A DNA stretch of 64,000 nt. Source: Anaerohalosphaera lusitana. GTDB taxonomy: Bacteria; Planctomycetota; Phycisphaerae; Sedimentisphaerales; Anaerohalosphaeraceae. The notes below the pieces were generated by a model, which made no database searches, was not told the origin of the DNA, and was given only the letters and a program-made list of their open reading frames with translations. This document shows, in pieces, positions 17,920 to 26,653 of this stretch. The position numbers and the translations under genes are program-made. Within the stretch, counting starts at the first letter, position 1, and every line of letters begins with the position of its first letter. The stretch covers positions 1,984,001 to 2,048,000 of the forward strand of contig NZ_CP019791.1 of NCBI RefSeq assembly GCF_002007645.1, read 5' to 3'.

Positions 17920-20292
17920 TCAGTTCTGAATCTTGACCGTTATCTTGCCGTCCTGAATTGACTGGACCTCGCCGAATTCAATCTTCTCAGCGAAAGCGTT
18001 GATATCCTTTACGGGCGAAACGGTGTAGGTTGTCCTGCCGTTCATCGTGCTGCTGCCGATGGAGTGCCAGCTTGCATCTTGTTTGATGATCTTCTTAATG
18101 TCTTCACTAATGGCGTCCTTCTGTGCGTCCGAAAGCTCACCGACGATCTCGATGCTGACACTGTCCTGCTGCGAATCCATCTTGAACTCGATCTCAGCGT
18201 CCTCTGATCCGCCGAACGGCTCCATTTCAAAAGGTTCTGACTGTCCGCCCATTCCGTTCTGCTGAGGCATCTGCTGCATCTGCATTTGCATCATCTGCTG
18301 CTGGAACTGCATGAAGCCGGCCATGACTTCCATAAGGTGCTGCTTTGGATAGACTCCTGTTATGTTGACCTGTCCGTTGTCGATGCTGCCGCCGAAACCG
18401 AACGCGCTGTTGGTCGGCAAGTTAAAGCTTTCGGCGAACATGGTGCCCATTCCAGCGGCCGGGCCGAGTTGACCCTGCATTGACTGCATCATTTCACCGA
18501 GGCCGCTCATTATGCGGATTATATTTACGGATCCGATAAAGTCCGCTGAGCCGATGTTTTCTATGTTGTTGTAAGCTACCGCGATATCAGGGGCAAGCGC
18601 CATAGTGGTCATGCCGGTGACTTTGTCGATCAGTTGCTTCATCTGGGTCTCGCCCTCAGGACCCATCGTCAGCAGCATCACATCGTCAGTGGACGCTACA
18701 TTGTAAACCAGCGAATCACCATACATTGCATCGATGCTTTGCTGGAGCATCTGGGTGTCTTGTCCCTCCATTTCAGATTCGTCGAAAATAAGATTGAACA
18801 GGATCTTATCAACGGCGATATCTTTGTGGGTAAATTGGTCTTCTTGCAAAGAAATGTCAACAGACAGCGGAAGACCCATGGCTTCATACATCTGCGTAAT
18901 CAGTTCGCCTGAGCCTTGTGTTAGTTTCTTGAAAGCCGCAGTGTCGGCGTTCTTGATCACATATGCCAGCTCAAAAGGCGGCTGCCCGGACGTATAGCTG
19001 AATGTAAAGGCCAATTCATTGCCCATTGCCTGGGCAGAATCCACAGCCATCTGCTTGAGCTCTTCGGCAAGTTGAGAGTCATCCGCAAGAAGTGTTTCGC
19101 TGAGCATTTCGAGTATGCTGACGTTTATTTTTTCGAAAGTCTGCGGATTGTATTTAGCGGCCATTTTGACTGCCTGATCAGCCGGCAAATATTTCAGCAT
19201 TTTAAAGCCCGGCTCTACAGGCAGATTTTTTGTGAGCATCTCAGCGACATCTGAGCCCTGAAGAGCCGTGTATGTGATGTGCTTTTTCATGATGTCGGGA
19301 GTGAATTCCAGACCAAGTGTGATGCTGTCGCTCTGCTGGAGCAGTTTTTGTGCCATGTCGAAATACAGCTCTATAACCTTATCCGGCTGCACATTGGACA
19401 TACCTGGCTGCCCCGTCATATCCTTCTGCATTTCGGCGAGAGCCTGCTGTTTGAACATCTCGAGCATCGGCCCGAAGTTGCGGTTAATGGCCTGCATGTT
19501 CAGGTAGGCCCAGAGATTCTGAGATGTCGCGGTTTTCTGTTCACTGCCGGTCAGGTTTGATGCCAGCGACTCGCCGGACAGAGAGTTGACGAGGTCGAGC
19601 AGGGCCTGCTTTTCGGGAACGCCGATCGTCATCATTGCCATACTCTTGCCGGGCACCTGCATGACATAGATGGCACTGCCCTGCATCATGGGTGATGTTA
19701 TCTGTGCTATGCCGTTCTCGTCGGGTACGCCTGCGTTCTGATTAGCGTTGATGAATGCGTCATAAGTTGTTACTGGGACGAGTATGCCGAACTGCTGGTG
19801 AGCATTTACGAGCAGGGCAAAGTCGCCGTTGGTGTCGACTCCCTGCAGCATAGGCGTTCCGAGCAGCGAGCCAAGTTGCTGGCGAGCCATAGTGCCGACC
19901 GGAACGGGGGAGACACCCATCAGGTACTGATCGAGCATTGAAAGGGCGTTGTTGAAATTGTTGATCCGCAGACAGAACACACTGTCGGCAGGCAGCATGT
20001 TCAGCAGTTGATCGTCAGAGCTGACAACTTCTGGTTCCGCGTTGACTGGCTGCGGATCACGTGGAGCGGTTTCAGGTTCTTCCTGCTGCGGCTGTGCGAC
20101 TGCTGCGGTAGTCTGGCTGGTTCGTATTTTTTCGATATAAGAGTTTCGCGGCTGGGCCTCTTTCTTTTTCACCTGACGATCCCGCGCCAGCTTCAGCGTC
20201 TGATCGCTCAGGTAGTCTGCGACCGCGATTGACGAAATACAGACACACAGGGCTATCAACCCGATTAAAGTAGTTTTGATTTTGGGCATCAT
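17920..20292 (-). CDS. Secreted protein of unknown function (DUF3352-like)
   Basis: 790 residues with a signal peptide (about 1-26, 'IGLIALCVCISSIAVADY'), a Gln/Pro/Glu-rich linker to about residue 90, and then repeated blocks starting 'LPADSVFCLRINNFNNAL' and 'LKYLPADQAVKMAAKYN', a style seen in exported DUF3352-type proteins that begin 'LPADT..'. A Met/Gln-rich segment lies near residues 655-680. The C-terminal 100 residues form a separate small domain ('DAQKDAISEDIKKIIKQD'). I cannot assign a function. ATG at 20292 (or 20289) has CAGGAG about 7 bases upstream. It is transcribed toward the terminator at 17858. Confidence 0.8.
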   Translation of the reverse strand: MMPKIKTTLIGLIALCVCISSIAVADYLSDQTLKLARDRQVKKKEAQPRNSYIEKIRTSQTTAAVAQPQQEEPETAPRDPQPVNAEPEVVSSDDQLLNMLPADSVFCLRINNFNNALSMLDQYLMGVSPVPVGTMARQQLGSLLGTPMLQGVDTNGDFALLVNAHQQFGILVPVTTYDAFINANQNAGVPDENGIAQITSPMMQGSAIYVMQVPGKSMAMMTIGVPEKQALLDLVNSLSGESLASNLTGSEQKTATSQNLWAYLNMQAINRNFGPMLEMFKQQALAEMQKDMTGQPGMSNVQPDKVIELYFDMAQKLLQQSDSITLGLEFTPDIMKKHITYTALQGSDVAEMLTKNLPVEPGFKMLKYLPADQAVKMAAKYNPQTFEKINVSILEMLSETLLADDSQLAEELKQMAVDSAQAMGNELAFTFSYTSGQPPFELAYVIKNADTAAFKKLTQGSGELITQMYEAMGLPLSVDISLQEDQFTHKDIAVDKILFNLIFDESEMEGQDTQMLQQSIDAMYGDSLVYNVASTDDVMLLTMGPEGETQMKQLIDKVTGMTTMALAPDIAVAYNNIENIGSADFIGSVNIIRIMSGLGEMMQSMQGQLGPAAGMGTMFAESFNLPTNSAFGFGGSIDNGQVNITGVYPKQHLMEVMAGFMQFQQQMMQMQMQQMPQQNGMGGQSEPFEMEPFGGSEDAEIEFKMDSQQDSVSIEIVGELSDAQKDAISEDIKKIIKQDASWHSIGSSTMNGRTTYTVSPVKDINAFAEKIEFGEVQSIQDGKITVKIQN

Positions 20293-20369
20293 TGCAGTCT
20301 CCTGAATAGAATATTGAACTTTTCCTTTTTAATGACGCATTTGTTGCTCGGCCGTTACAGCCTTTATTT

Positions 20370-20388
20370 GCAAAAATAGTATTTTTGC
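20370..20388 (-). other. Perfect AT-rich inverted repeat after the phosphatase gene
   Basis: GCAAAAATAGTATTTTTGC is a 9-bp perfect inverted repeat with a one-base centre, starting one base after the stop codon of the gene at 20390 (minus strand) and about 80 bases before the next start. It could be a 3'-end hairpin or an operator; without a following T-tract I cannot decide. Confidence 0.4.
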
Positions 20389-20389
20389 T

Positions 20390-21199
20390 CTAATCTGAGA
20401 ACATATCCACAATTTCTTTGTGCACCTTGCCGTTCGAAGCAAGAATTGAAACTTCGGCAGGTTCGTACTTGTCCAGGTCCATCGGGAACAGCGGTTCTCC
20501 CGCAAGTGTCGTCACTTTGCCCCCTGCGCATTCGACGATCAGTGCCGCAGCCGCGATGTCCCATATCTTTGCCGTCGAAGCCAGCGCTGCAACCAGCCCT
20601 CCGTTCGCTACATAACTCAAATTCAGAGCCGCTGAACCCAATGCCCTGAATCTGGTGTTCTGCATGAGTTCGTTTATGGATGACAGGGCCGAGTCGGGAA
20701 AATGGCTGTCGATCGCAACGCTTGTAAATGACGACATCTTCTCCGAGCTTACGCCTATACGCGAATAATTAAGCTGAGCATAGTCATCCTTGACGGCTGT
20801 GAACATCGAGTCGGTCGAGGGTTCGAATACCGCTCCAACCACCGGCTCGCCGTTGTGCATTGCTGCCACGGAAACGGTGAAATGCAGTATGCCGTGCGAG
20901 AAATTCGCTGTGCCGTCGATGGGATCGATCACCCACCAGATCGGTTCGCGGGTTCGAGGGGCGAGAAAGAGCATGCTCCCGTCATCTCCTTCTTCGGCGA
21001 TAAATCCGTGGTCCGGGAAAGTCTCCTGTATGCGGTCGATGATAATTCGCTGGCAGAGTGGGTCGGCCGACGTTACTATCTCATTTTCGTTTTTGATGCT
21101 GGTCTTGGTGTACTTGATCTCTTCCATGGCACGCTGGCCCGCAAGTCGAGCCGCCACTGTTGCCACTTCAAGGAGCCTGCTGAGATACGCGTGTTCCAT
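20390..21199 (-). CDS. Inositol-monophosphatase family enzyme
   Basis: 269 residues from the ATG at 21199, selected because GAAAGGA lies about 8 bases upstream; the longer reading from 21274 crosses into the divergent gene. The family signatures are present: the metal-binding 'AEEGDDG', 'WVIDPIDGTANF' and the second motif 'WDIAAAALIVECAGG'. Such enzymes are Mg-dependent, lithium-sensitive phosphatases acting on inositol phosphates, histidinol phosphate or 3'-phosphoadenosine phosphates (CysQ); sequence alone does not tell which. Divergent from the DUF2752 gene across 57 bases. Confidence 0.92.
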   Translation of the reverse strand: MEHAYLSRLLEVATVAARLAGQRAMEEIKYTKTSIKNENEIVTSADPLCQRIIIDRIQETFPDHGFIAEEGDDGSMLFLAPRTREPIWWVIDPIDGTANFSHGILHFTVSVAAMHNGEPVVGAVFEPSTDSMFTAVKDDYAQLNYSRIGVSSEKMSSFTSVAIDSHFPDSALSSINELMQNTRFRALGSAALNLSYVANGGLVAALASTAKIWDIAAAALIVECAGGKVTTLAGEPLFPMDLDKYEPAEVSILASNGKVHKEIVDMFSD

Positions 21200-21256
21200 G
21201 CGTCGGAATCCTTTCAACTTGACTTTGATTAGCTGATTACCTATGTTAACGCAAGA

Positions 21257-21721
21257 ATGAGCCCAAGCCAACACACAAATTTAATAAAAAGGTTCTCAAA
21301 AGCTTCAATAGGTGAAAGGATTGCCGCTGCGGCGGTGTTTTTCGCGGTTATTGGAGGGTTCTACCTGCTATGGCTCGGTGCGACCGATCGAATCGAGGTC
21401 GGCGCCATCACCGGCGTTTGCGGTTTCAAGCAAAAGTTCGGCATACCGTGCCCTGGCTGCTATATTACCCGCTCGGGTGAAGCATTTGTGCAAGGGCATA
21501 TACTCGAAGCCTTTAGGGTCCAGCCTGCGGGAGGGGTTCTGTTCAGCTTTGCGGCCTTAATAGGCGGAATTTCTTTGATTATTGCTGTTTTGGGGATAAA
21601 ATTCAGGCTGCTCGATACAAACACCTTCGGTCGACTGGTTTCGTATTCGGTTCTGTTTCTGGTTTTCGTGCTGGCCTGCGGCTGGGCCGTGACGCTGGCC
21701 CGGGACCTGGCGAATCGATGA
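21257..21721 (+). CDS. DUF2752 membrane protein
   Basis: 154 residues with three likely membrane segments (about 22-42, 90-112, 125-148). Between the first two is the family motif 'GVCGFKQKFGIPCPGCYITRS', i.e. the PCPGC-x-TR signature of DUF2752, followed by the usual 'G..leAfr.qPaG' pattern. The function of the family is not established. The gene lies upstream of a lipoprotein gene on the same strand. Confidence 0.82.
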   Translation: MSPSQHTNLIKRFSKASIGERIAAAAVFFAVIGGFYLLWLGATDRIEVGAITGVCGFKQKFGIPCPGCYITRSGEAFVQGHILEAFRVQPAGGVLFSFAALIGGISLIIAVLGIKFRLLDTNTFGRLVSYSVLFLVFVLACGWAVTLARDLANR

Positions 21722-21786
21722 CAAGAGCGGCGGTTATGTGTTTTTGAAAGTGTAGAGGAATTTAGTTTATAGTGAATGAGGTCTAT

Positions 21787-22452
21787 ATGAGAACTGCCTC
21801 AACAATCTGTTTGTGCCTGTTGCTCGCGGTCATTGCGATACCTAACGGCGGCTGCACTATACTAGGTTTTCTGGCGTCGCCAACGTGGCATGAGCAGAAA
21901 ATACCCGCGGAATACAGGATCAAGGATCAGCAGGACCGCAAAATACTCGTTTTCGTAGACGAGGTCAGCGGAGCCAACGTCGGCCTGACCTTCCGAAGGA
22001 GCGTTGCCCAGACATTCGAGAATTATCTGATAGGCCGAACCGGGGTAAAATCAACAAACATAGTCTCTCGCCGGGGTATAGATTATTTGAGACAGAATCG
22101 GGACGATTTCAGCCTCATGACGCCAGCCGAAGTTGGCAAGGAGCTCGGTGCGGGGCTCGTTTTATACGTGCTTATCGAGGATTATGAGCTTTACGGGATG
22201 ACTGAAGAGAGTTATTATAGGGGCTCTCTGCTTTCACGCAGTGTCCTGTTCGACAGCGATACCGGAACCATTGTCTGGCCTGACAAAAAAGGCGAGCCCG
22301 TGGACGCGATCGTGGAACTGGACACCAACAGGGATTCCGCAGTACAAAGGCTGGCAGCCGCTACGGCCCGGACAATAACGAACCGGCTCTTTGATTGCCC
22401 AAGGGACGAAATGAAAGTAAGTGACATACGAGATGAAGCGTATAACTGGTAA
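21787..22452 (+). CDS. Predicted lipoprotein, unknown function
   Basis: 221 residues from ATG 21787, which has GAGG six bases upstream; a GTG at 21772 is an alternative. The signal segment 'ICLCLLLAVIAIPNGGC' ends in a lipobox-like NGGC. The mature part contains 'KILVFVDEVSGANVGLTFRRSV' and 'AAEVGKELGAG'-like text ('TPAEVGKELGAGLVLYVLIEDYEL'-region, residues about 110-140), reminiscent of small envelope lipoproteins that assemble by an ABC-type CsgG-like fold, but I do not claim homology. serA follows after 30 bases. Confidence 0.75.
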   Translation: MRTASTICLCLLLAVIAIPNGGCTILGFLASPTWHEQKIPAEYRIKDQQDRKILVFVDEVSGANVGLTFRRSVAQTFENYLIGRTGVKSTNIVSRRGIDYLRQNRDDFSLMTPAEVGKELGAGLVLYVLIEDYELYGMTEESYYRGSLLSRSVLFDSDTGTIVWPDKKGEPVDAIVELDTNRDSAVQRLAAATARTITNRLFDCPRDEMKVSDIRDEAYNW

Positions 22453-22482
22453 TTTTATTAATGATGTTTTTCGGAGTTGATA

Positions 22483-23442
22483 ATGGTAAAAATTCTCATT
22501 GCTGACAAGTTGGCGCAAGAAGGTATCGATCTTCTGGAATCAATCGATGGAATCAAACCTGTCGTCAAAACAGGCATGAGTGAAGATGAGTTGTGTGAAT
22601 GTATCTCAGAGTACGATGGAATTATCGTAAGAAGTGCCACCAAGGTCACCGCCAGGGTCCTCGAGTGTGCCGATAAGCTTCGCGGTGTCGCAAGGGCCGG
22701 GGTCGGTGTAGACAACATCGATATCCCTGCTGCCACAAACAATGGCGTGCTTGTAATGAATACCCCCGGCGGCAACACGATCGCTGCTGCTGAGCAGACA
22801 ATGACGCTGATGCTGGCGCTGAGCCGTAACACCGTTCCTGCCTGCAACAGCCTCAAAGCCGGTGCGTGGGATCGTAAGAAATATATGGGTAACCAGCTTT
22901 ACCAGAAGACGCTGGGTGTGATCGGACTTGGCAGGATCGGCATGGCGGTTGTAAAGATGTCGACCGGTTTCGACATGAAGGTTCTCGGTTACGATCCGAT
23001 CGCGGTGCCGAATGAAGCGAAAGAACTGGGTGTCCAGGTAGTTGATGACCTTGACAATATCTTCAAGGAAGCGGATTATATTTCTGTCCATGTGCCAAGG
23101 AATGAGCACACTACAGATATGATCGCCAAAGATCAGTTTGAGATGATGAAGCCCACCGCACGGGTAGTGAACTGTGCTCGCGGCGGCATCATAAACGAAA
23201 ATGATCTGTATGACGCGCTTGAAGCGGGTAAGATCGCAGGTGCCGCACTCGACGTATTTGAGCAGGAGCCGCCTGAGAACAAGCGTTTCCAGGATATTGA
23301 CAATTGTCTGGTTACGCCTCACCTCGGCGCAAGTGCTGCAGAGGCACAGGTTCAGGTTGCAGTTGAGGCTGCACAAATTCTCGCGGACGCTCTGACAGGC
23401 GGCGAGATCAAGAACGCCCTGAACCAGGTACGCGATCAGTAA
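22483..23442 (+). CDS. serA: D-3-phosphoglycerate dehydrogenase-like 2-hydroxyacid dehydrogenase, short form
   Basis: 319 residues from ATG 22483 (CGGAG six bases upstream). The Rossmann motif 'GLGRIG' is near residue 147, the catalytic Arg in 'NCARGGIINE', Glu in 'ALDVFEQEPP' and His in 'TPHLG'. The substrate half ('VRSATKVTARVLECADKLRGVARAG') matches PGDH. It ends directly after the catalytic domains, so the ASB and ACT regulatory domains of the 525-residue form are missing. It would make 3-phosphohydroxypyruvate for serine synthesis; another 2-hydroxyacid dehydrogenase role is possible. Confidence 0.9.
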   Translation: MVKILIADKLAQEGIDLLESIDGIKPVVKTGMSEDELCECISEYDGIIVRSATKVTARVLECADKLRGVARAGVGVDNIDIPAATNNGVLVMNTPGGNTIAAAEQTMTLMLALSRNTVPACNSLKAGAWDRKKYMGNQLYQKTLGVIGLGRIGMAVVKMSTGFDMKVLGYDPIAVPNEAKELGVQVVDDLDNIFKEADYISVHVPRNEHTTDMIAKDQFEMMKPTARVVNCARGGIINENDLYDALEAGKIAGAALDVFEQEPPENKRFQDIDNCLVTPHLGASAAEAQVQVAVEAAQILADALTGGEIKNALNQVRDQ

Positions 23443-23452
23443 AAGATCACAT

Positions 23453-23488
23453 CGGCTGGGCTCTCAGGAGTCCGGCCGTTTTTATTTT
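23453..23488 (+). terminator. Intrinsic terminator after serA
   Basis: CGGCTGG pairs with CCGGCCG (one G-U pair) with an inner CTC/GAG extension, followed by TTTTTATTTTT. It lies 10 bases after the serA stop. Confidence 0.8.
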
Positions 23489-23561
23489 TGACTGGCCTGT
23501 AAAACCTTGATTGTTAATAGTATGCCGGAAGGGCTGATCGTCCGGTCAGGAGTCAGAAGCT

Positions 23562-25274
23562 ATGTCGGCAAAAGGAAGTGCTGCAAAGGAACAAATGAAT
23601 TTCAATTTCGGAAGCGAAGAGACTGCCGTTGAGCAGCAACAGGATGTTGCGCAAAAACCCAAGACCAAGCGACGCGGCAGAAAAAGCAAACAAAGCGTTG
23701 CGGCCACCGCTGAGAGCATGGCGACCAAGCAGCGCGATATCAGCATCAGTGAATTTTTTGCCAAGAACAGGCACCTGCTCGGATTTGACAATCCGCGTAA
23801 GGCGCTTCTGACGGCCGTGAAGGAAGCTGTCGATAACGCATTGGATGCCTGCGAAGAAGGCCATATTCTCCCTTCGATCAGGGTTACCATCGAGCAGGTG
23901 GAGAATTACGACAATCGATTCGTACTCAAGGTTACCGACAACGGGCCTGGTATCGTCAAAAAGCAGGTGCCGAATATTTTCGCAAGGCTTCTCTACGGAA
24001 GTAAGTTCCATCGGCTGAAGATGAGCCGCGGCCAGCAGGGTATCGGTATCAGTGCCGCGGGTATGTATGGCCTGATCACCACGGGTGAGCCTGTGCAGGT
24101 TGTCAGCCGAACCAACAAGAACAAGCCCGCCTATCACTGCCATGTGCAGATCGATACGTCAAAGAATCGCCCTGATATTGTGTATGACGAGGAATGTGAT
24201 TTCGAATTGCCCACCGGCACAGCGGTTTCGATAACCATGGAAGGGCGATATCTGCGGGGCAAGCAGTCCGTTGACGAGTACATCGAACAGACCGCGATGG
24301 CGAATCCCCACGTGAGTTTTGTTTATAACGCTCCGGACGGCAATACATACGAGTTCCCGCGAAAAACGGACGAGCTGCCTTTTATGCCTGTCGAGATCAA
24401 GCCTCACCCGTATGGCGTCGAGTTGGGTATGCTTTATAAAATGGCGCGAGACACGAAGGGCAAAAGTCTGCCTGAATTTCTGAACAAGGATTTCAGCAGG
24501 GTGAGCAAGCCCCTTTCACGAAAGATATGCAAGAATGCGAAGCTGCTCAGCGTTAAACCCTCTAAAATAACCCTGCAGCAGGCTGAGAAGCTGCACAAGG
24601 AGATCGGGCAGACCAAGATCATGGCCCCGCCCACCGACTGTATCGGACCGATCGGTGAAGAGAACCTTATCGAAGGTCTCGAGCGTGTAGTGGACGCAGA
24701 CTTCTACGCAAGCTGCACACGAAAGCCAGCAGTTTACCGCGGCAATCCTTTCATCATCGAAGCCGCACTTGCCTACGGTTTCAAGGGTGAGACCGACGAC
24801 AGTGACGACGATGACAAGCAGCCGATCATGCAGCTCAAGCGCATCGCCAACCGAGTTCCGCTGCTGTATCAGCAGTCTGCGGGTGCCGTGTTCAAGTCCG
24901 TGGTTGAGACGAACTGGCGCAATTACGGTTTGAGCCAGAGCAAAGGTGCATTGCCAAGGGGGCCTCTGGTTCTGATGGTACACATCGCGTCCGTCTGGGT
25001 GCCGTTCACTTCCGAGAGTAAGGAGGCGATAGCCCATTACCCGGAAATAATCAAGGAAATCAAACTGGCGGTCCAGGAGTGCGGCCGAAAGCTTGGCACG
25101 CATATCCGTAAGCAGCGTCGGATCAAGCAGGAACTGAAAAAACAGAGCTACATCAAGACATATCTGCCGCCCATCGGCGAGGCATTGCAGGAAATCCTTT
25201 CACTCAAGGACAGCGAAGTTGAGGATCTTGTGGGTAAGCTGGCGGATGTGCTGGAGAAATCACGTAAATTCTGA
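23562..25274 (+). CDS. top6B: DNA topoisomerase VI subunit B (no subunit A adjacent)
   Basis: 570 residues. After a basic low-complexity N-terminus (about 1-55) comes the GHKL ATPase: N-box 'AVKEAVDNALDAC', G1 'VTDNGPGI', 'LLYGSKFHRLK' and the lid 'GQQGIGISAAGMYG'. The H2TH segment 'PPTDCIGPIGEENLIEGLE' and the transducer domain with the switch-Lys context 'VPFTSESKEAIA' follow. This is Top6B of archaea and plants rather than GyrB or MutL. Length agrees with Sulfolobus-type Top6B plus the N-terminal tail. Top6B normally acts with the cleaving subunit Top6A, usually encoded next to it; here the next gene, 8 bases on, is a phosphohexomutase. Confidence 0.93.
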   Translation: MSAKGSAAKEQMNFNFGSEETAVEQQQDVAQKPKTKRRGRKSKQSVAATAESMATKQRDISISEFFAKNRHLLGFDNPRKALLTAVKEAVDNALDACEEGHILPSIRVTIEQVENYDNRFVLKVTDNGPGIVKKQVPNIFARLLYGSKFHRLKMSRGQQGIGISAAGMYGLITTGEPVQVVSRTNKNKPAYHCHVQIDTSKNRPDIVYDEECDFELPTGTAVSITMEGRYLRGKQSVDEYIEQTAMANPHVSFVYNAPDGNTYEFPRKTDELPFMPVEIKPHPYGVELGMLYKMARDTKGKSLPEFLNKDFSRVSKPLSRKICKNAKLLSVKPSKITLQQAEKLHKEIGQTKIMAPPTDCIGPIGEENLIEGLERVVDADFYASCTRKPAVYRGNPFIIEAALAYGFKGETDDSDDDDKQPIMQLKRIANRVPLLYQQSAGAVFKSVVETNWRNYGLSQSKGALPRGPLVLMVHIASVWVPFTSESKEAIAHYPEIIKEIKLAVQECGRKLGTHIRKQRRIKQELKKQSYIKTYLPPIGEALQEILSLKDSEVEDLVGKLADVLEKSRKF

Positions 25275-25282
25275 GGAGAACT

Positions 25283-26653
25283 ATGGCTAGAGAACTTATA
25301 CTTGGCATCAGCGGTATGAGGGGTATCATTGGAGAAAACCTCAACGCCAACACAGCAGTGGATTACGGCTGCGCATTCGGGACATTTCTGCAGGAAAAGT
25401 TTGACAGGGATGACATGAAGGTTTGTATCGGCCGGGACAGCAGAGTTTCGGGCTCGATGATTTTCAGTGCGGTCGCCTCGGGCCTGTGTTCGGTCGGCAT
25501 CGATGTGATCGATCTTGGTATCGTCACCACGCCGGGCGTTGGGCTGATGGTTCGCCACCTGGAATGTGTGGGCGGTGTTGTCATAACAGCGTCACACAAT
25601 CCAATAGAATACAACGGCATAAAGCTTTTGACCTCCGAAGGCGTCGCGCCGCCCAAGGATATGGCTGAAAGCATAATTGAAGTTTACAAAAAGCAGCAGT
25701 TCAATCTGGTCGACAGTATCGCATGCGGTGCGGTAAGTCGTAACGTGCAAACTCATGATCTGCACGTAGGTAAGGTGCTGGATATCGTGGACACCGATGC
25801 GATCGCAACCCGCAATTTCAAGGCAGTGCTGGACAGTGTGAACGGCGCCGGCGGAACGGCTGGCCGAATGCTGCTGGATAAATTGGGCTGTGAGGTTACG
25901 GCGATCAACGCGGAACCGACCGGCATCTTCGCTCATACGCCAGAACCTACGAAAGAGAATCTTGTCGGCTTGTGCGACGAGATCACCAAAGCCGGCGCGG
26001 ATATCGGGTTCGCGCAGGACCCCGACGCGGACAGACTCGCGATCGTAGACGAAAATGGTGTTTACATCGGCGAAGAGTATACGCTGGCCCTTTGTGCGAA
26101 GCAGGTGCTCGGCAAGATGAAGGGCAAGACGGCCGCGAATCTCTCCACTTCCCGCATGATAGACGACGTGGCAGGTGAGCTCGGTTGCGAGGTGATCCGT
26201 ACCGCAGTGGGCGAGGCGAATGTTGCCGACGCTATGATAAAGAACAACTGCATAATAGGCGGTGAGGGCAACGGCGGCATTATAGACCTGCGCGTTGGAC
26301 CGATTCGCGACAGTCTGGTCGGTATGGCGCTGGTGCTGCAATTGATGGCTGATTCCGGTAAGACCGTAAGTGAGCTGGTTGGGGAAATCGGCGCTTATCA
26401 CGTCGAAAAGAGTAAATTTGAGGCTGACAAACAGCAGGCAGCCGCTATCATTGAAGAAGCCAAAAAGGCGTTTCCGGACGCAGAGATAAACACGGTTGAT
26501 GGCTGCAGATTCGATTTCAGCGACGGCTGGGTACACCTGCGGACAAGCAACACCGAACCTGTCATGCGACTGATCGTGGAGACCGAGACACCTGAAGCGG
26601 CAAAGAGATATGTAGAAAAGGTGGACGCTATCAGAGATAAGATCGTTGGTTAA
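25283..26653 (+). CDS. glmM: Phosphoglucosamine mutase / phosphomannomutase family (GlmM-like)
   Basis: 456 residues. The start 'LILGISGMRGIIGENL', the phosphoserine loop 'VITASHNPIEYNGIK', the metal loop 'DPDADRLAIVDENG', the sugar-binding 'GEGNGGIID' and the phosphate-binding 'RTSNTEPVMRLIVE' are all present in order. The enzyme interconverts hexosamine or hexose 6- and 1-phosphates; GlmM feeds UDP-GlcNAc synthesis. The overall style (SGMRG, short loops) is nearer to the archaeal-type phosphoglucosamine/phosphomannomutases than to E. coli GlmM, so the precise substrate is open. GAGGAG overlaps the end of top6B, implying coupling. Confidence 0.9.
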   Translation: MARELILGISGMRGIIGENLNANTAVDYGCAFGTFLQEKFDRDDMKVCIGRDSRVSGSMIFSAVASGLCSVGIDVIDLGIVTTPGVGLMVRHLECVGGVVITASHNPIEYNGIKLLTSEGVAPPKDMAESIIEVYKKQQFNLVDSIACGAVSRNVQTHDLHVGKVLDIVDTDAIATRNFKAVLDSVNGAGGTAGRMLLDKLGCEVTAINAEPTGIFAHTPEPTKENLVGLCDEITKAGADIGFAQDPDADRLAIVDENGVYIGEEYTLALCAKQVLGKMKGKTAANLSTSRMIDDVAGELGCEVIRTAVGEANVADAMIKNNCIIGGEGNGGIIDLRVGPIRDSLVGMALVLQLMADSGKTVSELVGEIGAYHVEKSKFEADKQQAAAIIEEAKKAFPDAEINTVDGCRFDFSDGWVHLRTSNTEPVMRLIVETETPEAAKRYVEKVDAIRDKIVG

